DNA of 64,000 nt from CAYFQB01 sp964345225 (GTDB taxonomy: Bacteria > Nitrospirota > Thermodesulfovibrionia > Thermodesulfovibrionales > UBA6898). The DNA lies in assembly GCA_964345225.1 (NCBI GenBank), contig CAYFQB010000009.1, positions 20,695-84,694 of the forward strand. Reading direction: 5' to 3'. The notes below the pieces were generated by a model. The model was given only the letters and a program-made list of their open reading frames with translations. It did no database searches and was not told where the DNA came from. Below, in pieces: positions 1 to 8,348 of this stretch. Each line of letters starts with the position of its first letter. Positions within the stretch are counted from its first letter, which is position 1. The position numbers and the translations under genes were made by a program.

Positions 1-632
1 ATGTATTCAGCCACTCCAAGGCGTGTGTCCTCGACATTCATCTGTACCAGCATCTCACCATACCCCAGATGATAGTAACGATACGTTTCAATCCTGCGAT
101 CCATATCCGGAGCTTTTGTAATCCTGTTTTTACTGTTCAATTCAAGTTCAGGGTCAATACCGCATACATTTTCACCACAGACAATTGTAACACCGGAAAT
201 CGCAGCTCCTATAGCAAAATGTTCCCAATTCTTGCGGGCAATTTCAGTAGATCCAAGTGCACCGGTAAAAATCGGCACTTTCATTTTTACTTTCTTTGTC
301 CAGCCATATTCGGTTTCAGTATCGACATTCGGGAACTTCGCAGTATCCGGGTCTCCTTTTTGTCCTTGGGGAAGACCTTTAGCCCCAAAGGCATAACCGT
401 GGATGTTCAAATGGGAATAATCTATGGGATAGTTTTTGTCTCCCCCGGCAGTTATACTGCCGAACGGCCCCGGATAAAGTAACTCCCTGCCTCTGAAAGT
501 GGCCTTGAAAATTTCACAATTTCCCCTGCAACCATCGAGACATCGTGTGCAAATTCCGCTCATCGGTGAGACATTTTTGGAACGGTTGTGAGTTCTGGTT
601 GCTTCATTGGCATTTGGCTGCTGCAAGTTCAT
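1..632 (-). CDS. FMN-binding glutamate synthase family protein (partial, 3' end outside window)
   Basis: The reverse strand is open from an ATG at 632 to the window edge, giving 210 N-terminal residues. A strong ribosome binding site (TAAGGAGGT, 641-649) precedes it. The protein begins with a cysteine cluster, C28-x2-C31-x3-C35-x3-C39, in the context GICTRCLDGCRGNCE, typical of the stand-alone FMN-binding glutamate-synthase-related family. It continues with FRGRELLYPGPFG and the start of the FMN barrel (PIFTGALGSTEIARKNWEHF). The family probably performs a glutamate-synthase-like or other FMN/Fe-S amino-group reaction; its substrate is uncertain. A regulator gene lies upstream on the same strand. 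It is separate from the three-gene glutamate synthase at 21.5-26.8 kb. Confidence 0.85.
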   Translation of the reverse strand, partial: MNLQQPNANEATRTHNRSKNVSPMSGICTRCLDGCRGNCEIFKATFRGRELLYPGPFGSITAGGDKNYPIDYSHLNIHGYAFGAKGLPQGQKGDPDTAKFPNVDTETEYGWTKKVKMKVPIFTGALGSTEIARKNWEHFAIGAAISGVTIVCGENVCGIDPELELNSKNRITKAPDMDRRIETYRYYHLGYGEMLVQMNVEDTRLGVAEY

Positions 633-789
633 ATCTTTTACCTCCTTAAATATTTTTGTTTTTTACATATGAAAGTTTCTCTGTTATGCTGATTCCCTAT
701 GGGATTACTTTCTCTTGTTCCCTACCTCCTCATGTTTAAGTGTTAATTAATCAATACACTAAAAAATAAGTATTTCTAATAGCAGAAGA

Positions 790-815
790 CAAAAAAAATC
801 CCGGAAGGATTTTCG
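790..815 (-). terminator. Rho-independent terminator of the KaiC/XRE/cupin gene
   Basis: On the minus strand a short stem AAAATCC / GGATTTT is followed by a run of T. It lies just after the stop codon at 836. It implies that the regulator and the FMN protein gene downstream are at least partly transcribed separately. Confidence 0.55.
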
Positions 816-835
816 GTGTCTTAATAAAATATTTA

Positions 836-2104
836 TCAAACATATATAACAAGTAGTTCCGCCTCCTCTTTTGTTTTGTTGATCCATAGTGAGGGAAGTG
901 ACTCCTTTAGATAGACTGAATCACCTGTTTTTAGTTTTTTTTGTCTGTTTTCAATCTTTACAGATACATCGCCCTTAATGACATGTATCAATTCTTCTTT
1001 TTTAAAATTCAGAAAATGCTGATTTAACTCAGTGTCTGGATTGATTACAGTTAGATAGGCTGATGCCTTATCACCAGAGAAAATACTGAATATAGAATAT
1101 CCTTGTTGTTTCTCATAAATGTTTTCCCTGACAGATTCAGCAGTTACAAGCCAGCTGGCATCGTTACGTTTTCTCTCTTTCTCCAGGAAATTTTTCGGAT
1201 TTATTCCAAGTATCTCAGCAATCTGAAAAAAAGAATTCAGTGAAGGGCTAATCTGATTGTTTTCTAACTGTGATATGAAACTCGATGTCGTTCCGATTTT
1301 GTCCGCAAGCTCTTTTTGTGATATCCCGAGTCTTGTCCGTGAATCCCGTATTTCCCCTCCGATCTCAAATAACGGTTTTTTCCGTAAGGGGACAATGTGT
1401 ATAATATTGTCTTCTGTTTCGTAGGAATGTGGTTTGAATGCTTCTCTGCTTGACCTTCCATCGAGTTTCAGGGCTTTAAGAAATAACTTGTCATTTTTCT
1501 TGTAGAGTTCGATAACGACCTGTGTAATATGTCTCAGGTTTGATCTGAACTTCTGGCTGTGTGCCTCTTTTTCCAGTATCCAGTAGGCAACTGTACCGAG
1601 GTCATAGAGGCGGGGGCACATATATGTAAAGAACTTGTAAGTGTTGTTTTCATTGTCCCAGAGATCCTGCATCCCGGTCATGCTGTCAAATACATATCTT
1701 GCATTTGAATATGTTTTATCCTGAATAGAGTTTAGTGTTTCAGTAAAAGAGTTAATGTCTGACGGGCGATCTATCTTTATAACCCTGGGATATTCTGTTG
1801 ACCTGCCATCATAGAATTTAAGAAATGCCCTGTCGTTCTTACCTTTACCAGAGGTAAAGGAGTCCAGTACTGTAAGTTTTTCAGGATTAGGCAGATTACC
1901 GAGCTGTTGAAGAATGCTTTGGGGAGATTTATTGAAACTGACATAGATTACGTCCATGTTTTCAATTAGAGACTGATTCATAAAATTTAGAATGAAGACC
2001 TCAATGGATGTGCCTGCCTCAATTTCCCAGACTACATTGTCCCCTATATAAGCTGAATCAATAAGGTTATCGAGGTCTTTTATGCCCGTTGAGATTTTTT
2101 CCAT
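836..2104 (-). CDS. RecA/KaiC-like domain + XRE helix-turn-helix + cupin regulator
   Basis: 422 residues in three parts. Residues 1-240 resemble a RecA/KaiC-like (RAD55-type) ATPase fold, beginning STGIKDLDNLID and with a Walker-B-like strand RYVFDSMTG around D140. Residues 251-305 form an XRE-type helix-turn-helix (SQKELADKIGTTSSFISQLENN). Residues 340-422 form a cupin, a small ligand-binding barrel common in XRE regulators. The normal Walker A loop (GxxGxGKT) is absent: the region reads GDNVVWEIEAGTSIEVF, so ATP hydrolysis is doubtful. It lies just upstream of, and in the same direction as, the FMN glutamate-synthase relative and is probably its regulator (inference from position). The ligand is unknown. 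Confidence 0.75.
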   Translation of the reverse strand: MEKISTGIKDLDNLIDSAYIGDNVVWEIEAGTSIEVFILNFMNQSLIENMDVIYVSFNKSPQSILQQLGNLPNPEKLTVLDSFTSGKGKNDRAFLKFYDGRSTEYPRVIKIDRPSDINSFTETLNSIQDKTYSNARYVFDSMTGMQDLWDNENNTYKFFTYMCPRLYDLGTVAYWILEKEAHSQKFRSNLRHITQVVIELYKKNDKLFLKALKLDGRSSREAFKPHSYETEDNIIHIVPLRKKPLFEIGGEIRDSRTRLGISQKELADKIGTTSSFISQLENNQISPSLNSFFQIAEILGINPKNFLEKERKRNDASWLVTAESVRENIYEKQQGYSIFSIFSGDKASAYLTVINPDTELNQHFLNFKKEELIHVIKGDVSVKIENRQKKLKTGDSVYLKESLPSLWINKTKEEAELLVIYV

Positions 2105-2184
2105 GGCAATAGGTTACCGATTACCTAGTAAAGATAAATTTAAACGATATCTTAAAATATTGTCAAGAAGATATTTAAGGCGCC

Positions 2185-2565
2185 ATGGGTTTAGTAAGCA
2201 GTAAGCCATTTATCAGGGAATCAGAGTATCAGGATATTAGGGTATCAGGAAAAAAAGTAGGAAGTAGGGAGTAGGCAGTAAAGCAAAAAGAAAATTGAAG
2301 ATTTAGGAATTGAGGGATTTAGGGATTGAAAATTGAAAATTGCAGAATGCAGAAAAGAACGCTATGCGCCGAGCGCCATGCGCTATGCGAAAATAAACGG
2401 GCCACGTAACCGTGACCGTTAGACGTAACAGTTTAGTTTTCAAAAAGAGTAGGAAGTAAAAAAAAGAACGCTATGCGCCAAGCGAAAATTAGACGGGCCC
2501 AGTAAAGTAGAAAAACTTACTTGACAGGGCGGGCATCGTAACCGTAACCGAATTTCGAGAATTTT
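2185..2565. repeat. Composite heptamer repeat cluster A, in the 2105-2902 gene-free stretch
   Basis: No gene is seen in 2105-2902. About 380 bases carry mosaic repeats: TATCAGG-like units (2212-2252), a GTAGGAA/GTAGGGA/GTAGGCA tract (2258-2282), ATTGAAAATTG-like text, a GCGCCAT-like heptamer block (2355-2390) and CGTAACCGT/TTAGACGTAAC text (2400-2430). A second partial copy follows at 2445-2555, including a GTAAAGTAGAAA..CTTACTTGACAGGG hairpin that recurs near 31.2 kb. From 2565 to 2900 the DNA is very AT-rich and presumably holds the promoter of the gene at 2903. Confidence 0.8.
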
Positions 2566-2902
2566 TATTAATTATAAATTGAGATTGACATCAGCAAGTT
2601 GAATAGTGTACCTAATACTATATACTATGTTAAATGCAGATTATTTTTGCATATCAAAATTTATTTATACAAATAATTGAGGAACTGATAAAGATTTTAT
2701 CAGAAAGCTTTAAGAAGATTTTTATGTTTTTATAAATAAATTGTTTTAATATAAATATATAATTTCGTTATGCTTTTTTATAATCATATAATCATTTTTT
2801 TCTGTAAAAAATTTATTTGAAATGTGGTATGATTTAAGAAATTTAAAATTATTTCCCTTTAGCAATTTAATTATATATTATTGAAAGGTTAACCAAAAAA
2901 TA

Positions 2903-3511
2903 ATGAAAATAAAAGTTTTATTTGCATTAGGAAATAGATTACTATCCCTTGCTCTCAGAGATTTATTAGTAAAGAGTAAATGTAAGCATATCATTGAAAT
3001 ACAACTTCCATCAGCAGAAAATTTTCATACTAGTTTGAATAATTATGATGTAATAATGACAGATTATCTTTCTATGTCCAGGATACCAAAAGAAAGCTTT
3101 AAAGAGTCCAAAATTGTAGTTATTGACAATGGCCTTGAGAAAGAGACAATAACCTCGCTATTCATAACAGAGAATATCTCAGGATTTATCGATGCTGATT
3201 CAGATGTTAATATGTTAATAAAAGCCATAGAAGTTGTGCATAACGGTGAAGTATGGATTAACAACATAACAATAAAGTCCCTGCTTGGCAACACCATATC
3301 CAAGAGTATTAAAGATACAATAAAGCTGACGGAACGGGAGTATGCAATAATCAGAATAGTAAAAGAAGGTTATAGAAATAAAGAAATTGCTTCTATGCTG
3401 TCCATAAGCGAGCAGACAGTAAAATCACATCTAAATCGTATCTTCAGGAAAATGAAAGTCTCAGGGCGGACAGAGTTGATAAGCAGAATTTCAAACCAGT
3501 CGAAAATTTGA
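2903..3511 (+). CDS. LuxR/NarL-family regulator with atypical receiver domain
   Basis: 202 residues. The first ~125 resemble a response-regulator receiver: the usual phosphoacceptor position is kept as D54 (VIMTDYLS), but the acidic pair expected after the first strand is replaced by A8-L9-G10, so magnesium binding and normal phosphorylation are doubtful. Residues 140-195 are a clear LuxR-type helix-turn-helix (LTEREYAIIRIVKEGYRNKEIASML...EQTVKSHLNRI). No histidine kinase gene is adjacent. It is related to the regulator at 4078-4692, suggesting an old duplication around the PilZ gene. Targets are unknown. Confidence 0.8.
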   Translation: MKIKVLFALGNRLLSLALRDLLVKSKCKHIIEIQLPSAENFHTSLNNYDVIMTDYLSMSRIPKESFKESKIVVIDNGLEKETITSLFITENISGFIDADSDVNMLIKAIEVVHNGEVWINNITIKSLLGNTISKSIKDTIKLTEREYAIIRIVKEGYRNKEIASMLSISEQTVKSHLNRIFRKMKVSGRTELISRISNQSKI

Positions 3512-3513
3512 TA

Positions 3514-3927
3514 TCAAATCACTCTAAGCCCGACATGTGACTTATCGCTTGTAACCTGTTTTGACCATACTACTTCTGCCTTAACTCTGGTATCAAGTTC
3601 CTCCACTACCAATTCGAGTATATTACCTGAATCAAGGACTTCACCCTCGTAAAGAATCCGGACGCCTTTACTTGAAAGGTCTATGGTATGGCCATAGTAG
3701 ATATTGTTCTTATATTTTAATGAGCTTGCATAACGCTCTTTAAGCCTGGGGATAGATCTTTTTTCCATTAATTTGCTATGTTCAAATCCGCAGAAGGGGC
3801 ATTTGGAAAACCAAGTGATTTCACTCACATAGGAAACTCTCATACATTGAGGGCAAAGTCTCATTATTGAATTCAAGATGATTACCTTATTATTTTTCTT
3901 TTGCTCTAAAAGTAATGATTGATACAT
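3514..3927 (-). CDS. Zinc-ribbon + PilZ domain protein (probable c-di-GMP binder)
   Basis: 137 residues, converging on the regulator at 2903 with a 2-base gap. Residues ~24-50 carry two cysteine pairs (CPQC and CPFC), a probable zinc ribbon. The C-terminal part is a PilZ domain: an RxxxR motif (RSIPRLKER) and, after the first strands, DLSSKG, matching the (D/N)xSxxG c-di-GMP-binding signature. PilZ proteins change partner activity, often motility, pili or polysaccharide export, on binding c-di-GMP. The start is supported by a GAGGGG ribosome binding site about 7 bases upstream. Confidence 0.82.
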   Translation of the reverse strand: MYQSLLLEQKKNNKVIILNSIMRLCPQCMRVSYVSEITWFSKCPFCGFEHSKLMEKRSIPRLKERYASSLKYKNNIYYGHTIDLSSKGVRILYEGEVLDSGNILELVVEELDTRVKAEVVWSKQVTSDKSHVGLRVI

Positions 3928-3937
3928 TCTAATTATC

Positions 3938-3972
3938 CCCTCTCCCTTGAAATGACAGAATTAGGGTGAGGG
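3938..3972. other. Hairpin in the leader of the PilZ gene
   Basis: CCCTCTCCCT (3938-3947) pairs with AGGGTGAGGG (3963-3972) with one mismatch. On the minus strand one arm contains the PilZ ribosome binding site, so folding could hide it. The arms also resemble widespread CCCTCTCCC intergenic palindromes, so it may simply be a repeat. Confidence 0.45.
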
Positions 3973-4077
3973 TAAAATGAACATATAATATATCCTCCCC
4001 CCCTTTATTCACTTTCCCATTGTGGAGAGGTGATGTGTGCAAGGTAAAAATTATCTATATCAATTTTTTGGTTATAT

Positions 4078-4692
4078 CTAGTTTCTTGTGCCAATGCATT
4101 CGCTGAATTGCATTGATAACATTGCCAGTTCCCATCTGGCATTAATACCGCATTTTCTTTTTAAATTGTCTATATGGAATTTAACAGTCCTTTCATTGAT
4201 TTCAAGAACTTCTGATATCATCCTATCATCCATGCCTCTGCCAATCATGCAGAGTATTTCCTGCTCGCGGTCTGTAAGATTCCTTAGTTTCGCTAACTCT
4301 GTCAAAAATGAAATCAGATTTTTTGTGCTTTTTCTGTCTATCCACAACTGACTTTCACATACAGACCTGATAGCCTTTATCAGAAGTTTCTCGTCCGCAT
4401 TTATTGTTAATAGACCCGAGATATTTTTAGTAATAAATGCATAATTGATATTCTCTTCGCCGCACCCTGTATCGAGTAAAAGGATTCTTGTACCCTCTGG
4501 AACATCGGATAGAAAATTAACGAGGACAAAAAAGTCAAGGATAACTATATGTGGTTGCTTCTCTTTTAGAGCATCAGGAAGGCTTGATGGATTACTGACG
4601 GAATGTATACGCACGTTTTTCTCAGGTGCAAGAAGGCAGCTTATACCCTTTGAAATTAGATTGTTACTGAATGATATCATTACCTCAATCAT
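4078..4692 (-). CDS. LuxR/NarL-family regulator with atypical receiver domain (second copy)
   Basis: A frame open from 4791 is most likely translated from the internal ATG at 4692 (MIEVMISFSNNLIS), which aligns with the start of the related regulator at 2903; the 33 residues before it look like non-coding DNA. The receiver-like part keeps an aspartate in IVILDFF but lacks the N-terminal acidic pair (ISFSNN there). The C-terminus is a LuxR helix-turn-helix (LTDREQEILCMIGRGMDDRMISEVL..RTVKFHIDNL). There is no partner kinase nearby. It may sense something other than phosphorylation; function unknown. Confidence 0.75.
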   Translation of the reverse strand: MIEVMISFSNNLISKGISCLLAPEKNVRIHSVSNPSSLPDALKEKQPHIVILDFFVLVNFLSDVPEGTRILLLDTGCGEENINYAFITKNISGLLTINADEKLLIKAIRSVCESQLWIDRKSTKNLISFLTELAKLRNLTDREQEILCMIGRGMDDRMISEVLEINERTVKFHIDNLKRKCGINARWELAMLSMQFSECIGTRN

Positions 4693-4842
4693 CTGATAAT
4701 TTATAAACCGTTTTGTAAATAATGTCAAGACTACTAAAGTATTAAAACTAAATATTTGTATCTTATCACACCAATGAATGATTGTTTTCATACTAAATGA
4801 TTAGATAATATATACTAATTCTTTATAAATAGATAAAAAATT

Positions 4843-4862
4843 AGGGACACTTCCCTATTTTT
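4843..4862. repeat. Single-arm REP element upstream of the RAYT gene
   Basis: AGGGACACTTCCCTATTTTT occurs once, without its inverted partner, about 35 bases before the transposase start. It matches one arm of the complete hairpins at 5586, 17444 and 21294. Confidence 0.75.
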
Positions 4863-4898
4863 CTTGACACCCTATCCTCCATAGAAATATAATTTTTC

Positions 4899-5567
4899 AT
4901 GCCCAGAATTGCAAGGATATGTGCAGTAGGTTATCCACATCATATAACTCAGCGTGGAAATAACAGAGAAACAGTCTTTTTTGATGATGATGACAGGTGG
5001 TTTTACCTGAAAATCCTCAGCGAATACAGTCATAAATGGTTTTTTGAGATATGGGCTTATTGCCTTATGACAAATCATGTTCATATTCTCGTGGTACCTA
5101 AGAAAGAAGAATCTCTCGCCAGAGGGATAGGAATTACAAATTTAATATACACTCAATATATAAACCGCAAATACAAAAGGAGCGGCAGGCTCTGGCAGAA
5201 TCGTTTTTTTTCCGCAGTAATAGATAAAGAATCATACCTTTGGGCAGTGACTCGATATATAGAAAGAAATCCTGTCAGGGCAAAGCATGTTGAAAAAGCC
5301 GAAGATTATCTGTGGTCAAGCGCTAAATCACATGTTTCAGGAATGAAGGATAATATTATTTCTGGAGATGGCCGGATTGATAAAAGTGAATTAAATGCCT
5401 ATCGGAAATATCTGAGACATGAAGATAAAAAGATAGAGGCAACTATAAGGAAGTCTACATCAACAGGAAGACCAATTGGTACTTCGGAGTTTATAAAAAG
5501 GCTAGGGGACATTCTCGAGCGTAATATTTTGCCCCAAAAAGTAGGAAGACCAAGAAATAAAAAATAA
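4899..5567 (+). CDS. REP-associated tyrosine transposase (RAYT, Y1/HUH family)
   Basis: 222 residues starting MPRIARICAVGYPHHITQRGNN, the classic N-terminus of this family. The HUH metal-binding motif is H60-V-H62 (MTNHVHILV), and the probable catalytic tyrosine is Y120 in RYIERNPVRA. RAYTs are single-strand nucleases related to IS200/IS605 transposases that process and spread REP palindromes; they are usually single-copy residents. Here REP-like arms flank the gene (4843-4862 and 5586-5629), and more copies lie at 17.4, 21.3 and 30.0 kb, the expected arrangement. The frame is intact, so the protein may be active. Confidence 0.92.
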   Translation: MPRIARICAVGYPHHITQRGNNRETVFFDDDDRWFYLKILSEYSHKWFFEIWAYCLMTNHVHILVVPKKEESLARGIGITNLIYTQYINRKYKRSGRLWQNRFFSAVIDKESYLWAVTRYIERNPVRAKHVEKAEDYLWSSAKSHVSGMKDNIISGDGRIDKSELNAYRKYLRHEDKKIEATIRKSTSTGRPIGTSEFIKRLGDILERNILPQKVGRPRNKK

Positions 5568-5585
5568 TATAATTTAAGTACTTTC

Positions 5586-5629
5586 AGGGACACTTCCCTA
5601 TTTTTTAAAAAAAATAGGGAAGTGTCCCT
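5586..5629. repeat. Complete REP palindrome after RAYT
   Basis: A perfect inverted repeat: AGGGACACTTCCCTATTTTTT and its reverse complement, with a two-base A loop. It lies 18 bases after the transposase stop codon. It can form a long hairpin and is probably the transposase substrate. Confidence 0.9.
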
Positions 5630-5822
5630 CAAGCCTTGAAGCGGGGGAAAATTACCTTACTAATTATAATTTACTAATTATAATTTGACGTTGACATATA
5701 GGCCTGTTTTTGATAGGTTTTAATCAAGAATATCTGGGGTTCAGAAAGTTCAAAAAAAGATATAATATCCTGATTTTTTAGACTTTTTTTAAAAAATACT
5801 TCAATTAAAGTTAAGGCGCTTA

Positions 5823-7166
5823 ATGCAAGAAACTACGGGGGGTAAAGATCAATATTCATTAGATGACGGTGCAAATATTGCCGTTATCGGTGGCGGGCCT
5901 GCCGGATCCTTCTTCAGTATATTTGCACTTAAGATGGCAAATATGCTCGGCAAGGAATTGAACATAACCATTTTCGAGCCAAAAGATTTCACAAAGGAAG
6001 GACCAGGAGGCTGTAACAGGTGTGGCGGGATAATCTCTGAACTCCTTGTTCAGATGCTCGCAATAGAGGGCATCAACCTTCCTGATCCAGTGGTTCGCAA
6101 GGGTATTAACTCTTACAGGCTTCATACAAATCATGGTAGCGTATTTATAGCAACACCTGCTTTTGAGAAGACCATAGCCACTGTATACCGGGGCGGTGGC
6201 CCCAGAGGGATAATAGGGGAATATAAAGAAAGCTTTGACAACTTTTTACTCTCCCAGGCAGTCAATGCAGGAGCAATTCATAAGCCCATAAGGATTGACC
6301 AGATTGAATACAGAAATAAAAAACCGGTATTGTTTTCAAGAAAAAACGAAATTATGGAGGCTGACCTTGTGGTAGGTGCATTCGGTGTCAATAGCACAGC
6401 TAATAAAATTTTTGAGGACATAGGGTTTGGTTATAAAAAGCCGTTTACAGTTACCGCAGCAATTGCAGAAATTAATATGGATGAAGAAATAATATCAGAA
6501 TATTACGGGAATTCCATTAATCTATTCCTTCTTCCCGACAGGGAAATAAAATTTGCCGCGATGATACCTAAGGGCCCCTATATATCATTATGCATATTGG
6601 GCAAAAATATCACTACCGAAATAGTAAATAATTTCATTAACAAGCCTATCGTAAGGAAATCTCTGCCTGAAAAATCTCTATACAGTATTGAATGTCAATG
6701 TTTACCTAAAATGAACGTTAAGGCACCGGAAAAACCTTTTGCCAACAGGATTGTCATGTGCGGTGATGCTGGTTCGACCAGGCTGTTTAAGGATGGTCTC
6801 GGAGCAGCCTATATTATGGGAAAGGCTGTTGCCAAGACTGCGGTATTTGAAGGTGTAGGCGAGCAGCATTTCCGCAATAGTTATTCTCCTGTCTATAAAA
6901 GTATCATACATGACAATTACTACGGAGGATTTCTTTATACAGTTATCGATTTATACAGGAAGATATCTCTGCTTACTAAATCGATGCTTAAAGTTGTAGA
7001 AAAAGAACAGCGCGACAACAATAATAATGAAAAGATACTCAGTACAATTCTGTGGGATATGTTTACAGGAAATGAGAGATATAAAAACGTTTTTTTAAGA
7101 TCGCTTAAGATAAGGATGCATATCGATATGTGGGAGGAAGTATTCAAAAGTTTAATCGGGAAATGA
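5823..7166 (+). CDS. Geranylgeranyl-reductase-type FAD-dependent oxidoreductase
   Basis: 447 residues. The FAD-binding motif GGGPAGS is at residues 23-29 after a short N-terminal extension. A GCNRCGG stretch follows near residue 63, and the second FAD contact CGDAGSTRLFKDGLGAAY lies in the last third. This is the geranylgeranyl reductase / NAD(P)-FAD oxidoreductase superfamily, which reduces isoprenoid chains or halogenates or oxidises diverse substrates; the substrate cannot be read from sequence. The next gene starts one base after its stop, so the two are almost certainly co-transcribed, linking a redox enzyme to a cNMP/GAF sensor. Confidence 0.8.
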   Translation: MQETTGGKDQYSLDDGANIAVIGGGPAGSFFSIFALKMANMLGKELNITIFEPKDFTKEGPGGCNRCGGIISELLVQMLAIEGINLPDPVVRKGINSYRLHTNHGSVFIATPAFEKTIATVYRGGGPRGIIGEYKESFDNFLLSQAVNAGAIHKPIRIDQIEYRNKKPVLFSRKNEIMEADLVVGAFGVNSTANKIFEDIGFGYKKPFTVTAAIAEINMDEEIISEYYGNSINLFLLPDREIKFAAMIPKGPYISLCILGKNITTEIVNNFINKPIVRKSLPEKSLYSIECQCLPKMNVKAPEKPFANRIVMCGDAGSTRLFKDGLGAAYIMGKAVAKTAVFEGVGEQHFRNSYSPVYKSIIHDNYYGGFLYTVIDLYRKISLLTKSMLKVVEKEQRDNNNNEKILSTILWDMFTGNERYKNVFLRSLKIRMHIDMWEEVFKSLIGK

Positions 7167-7167
7167 T

Positions 7168-8028
7168 ATGGAAAAAGGAGAACTTGGCAAAGTGTATTCT
7201 GACGGAGAGGTTATCTTTAAAGAGGGTGACAAAGGCGAGATAATGTATGTGATACAGTCAGGTAAGGTAATGATAACGAAAAGCACTAAATCTGGTGACA
7301 TTACGCTTGCAACTCTCAGTAGTGGAGATATATTAGGGGAAATGTCATTGTTTGACAAGATGCCACGTTCTGCTGCTGCAGTTGCCTCAGGTGATGCAAG
7401 AGTTTTAAGTATCGACAAAAAGAAACTTTTTAAAACTATAGGAAGAGACCCGACGCTGGTATTCAAGATTATTGAAACCATGAGCCAGAGAATAAGAGTT
7501 CTTAATGAAGAATTATCTAAATTAAATAAGACTAAATTAAAATTACTAAAGATATATTCTAATATTGAAGATACATGCAGGATGGTACTGGATGAGGCAA
7601 AAAATATCATCACGTCTGACAATGGTTCTGTAATGCTTTTTGATGATAAGGAATCGCTGTCTATCAAAGCTGCTTTTGGTAAAAAATCAGAATCAACGGT
7701 AAAACTCTTTTTGGGTGAAGGGATTGCAGGTGATGTGTTGAAGACCGGCAGAGCCGAATTGGTAAACAATGTATATTTGGATTCCCGATTTGTCCCCGGA
7801 AAGACTAAAATCAGATCTTTGCTCTGTGTTCCGCTTAAGTGCAAAGAATGTATATTTGGTGTAGTAAATCTTAGTAATACTTCCGAGAGATTGTTTTCGC
7901 TAGATGACCTGAAGCTTCTGAATTCGTTATCAATTTATGCTTCTGTAGCAGTGCAGAATGCCATAAACTTTTCTAAACTTAAGAATGTAACAGAAGAGGT
8001 GCTAAGTAGAGTAAGTATTTTAGGATAG
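7168..8028 (+). CDS. Cyclic-nucleotide-binding + GAF domain protein (copy A)
   Basis: 286 residues. Residues 10-105 are a Crp-like cNMP-binding domain with a well-conserved phosphate-binding cassette, GEMSLFDKMPRSAAA (G57, E58, R67), so real cAMP or cGMP binding is likely. A helical linker is followed by a GAF domain (about 125-275: DNGSVMLFDDKESLSIKAAFG...GEGIAGDVLKTGRAELVNNV). There is no DNA-binding or catalytic domain, so it probably works through a partner. It follows the FAD oxidoreductase by one base and lies 320 bases before a CHASE2 cyclase. A close paralogue at 16529-17401 also precedes a cyclase. Confidence 0.85.
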   Translation: MEKGELGKVYSDGEVIFKEGDKGEIMYVIQSGKVMITKSTKSGDITLATLSSGDILGEMSLFDKMPRSAAAVASGDARVLSIDKKKLFKTIGRDPTLVFKIIETMSQRIRVLNEELSKLNKTKLKLLKIYSNIEDTCRMVLDEAKNIITSDNGSVMLFDDKESLSIKAAFGKKSESTVKLFLGEGIAGDVLKTGRAELVNNVYLDSRFVPGKTKIRSLLCVPLKCKECIFGVVNLSNTSERLFSLDDLKLLNSLSIYASVAVQNAINFSKLKNVTEEVLSRVSILG

Positions 8029-8348
8029 TTTTTAGATATTAATAATGATTTTTAATAATTATAAATATAAAGATATATTTAATGAGGTACTTTTAAAAAA
8101 CTCGAGGAGTTAAGCTCTTTATAATAATAATGAATTATATACTGGATAACGAATTTTGTATGAGTAGTAATTGAACTATAGTCTGGAAGTTATTGTTAAA
8201 AAATTTATTGGTACAATTTATTTAACTTTAATAAAGTAATAATTTATCATAGATATTAACAGCATGGGGCCGGGAGAGGTAACGACAAAATAATTTAAGT
8301 CATTAGAGAGAGGCTCTGGTTTTAAGACGAGGGGCTCGGGGGAATCTA
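8029..8348 (+). other. Gene-free leader before the CHASE2 cyclase
   Basis: No ORF or known RNA is seen. The first 230 bases are AT-rich and contain a small AACTC-GAG-GAGTT stem near 8098. The last 90 bases are much richer in G (GGGGCCGGGAGAGG, GAGGGGCTCGGGGG) and include the ribosome binding site of the gene at 8349. Probably promoter plus leader. Confidence 0.4.

Noticed and set aside
7152..7844. Long antisense frame of 230 codons opposite the cNMP/GAF gene
   Set aside because: It mirrors codon composition of the real gene, has no recognisable domain, and a similar antisense frame lies opposite the paralogue at 16.5 kb.
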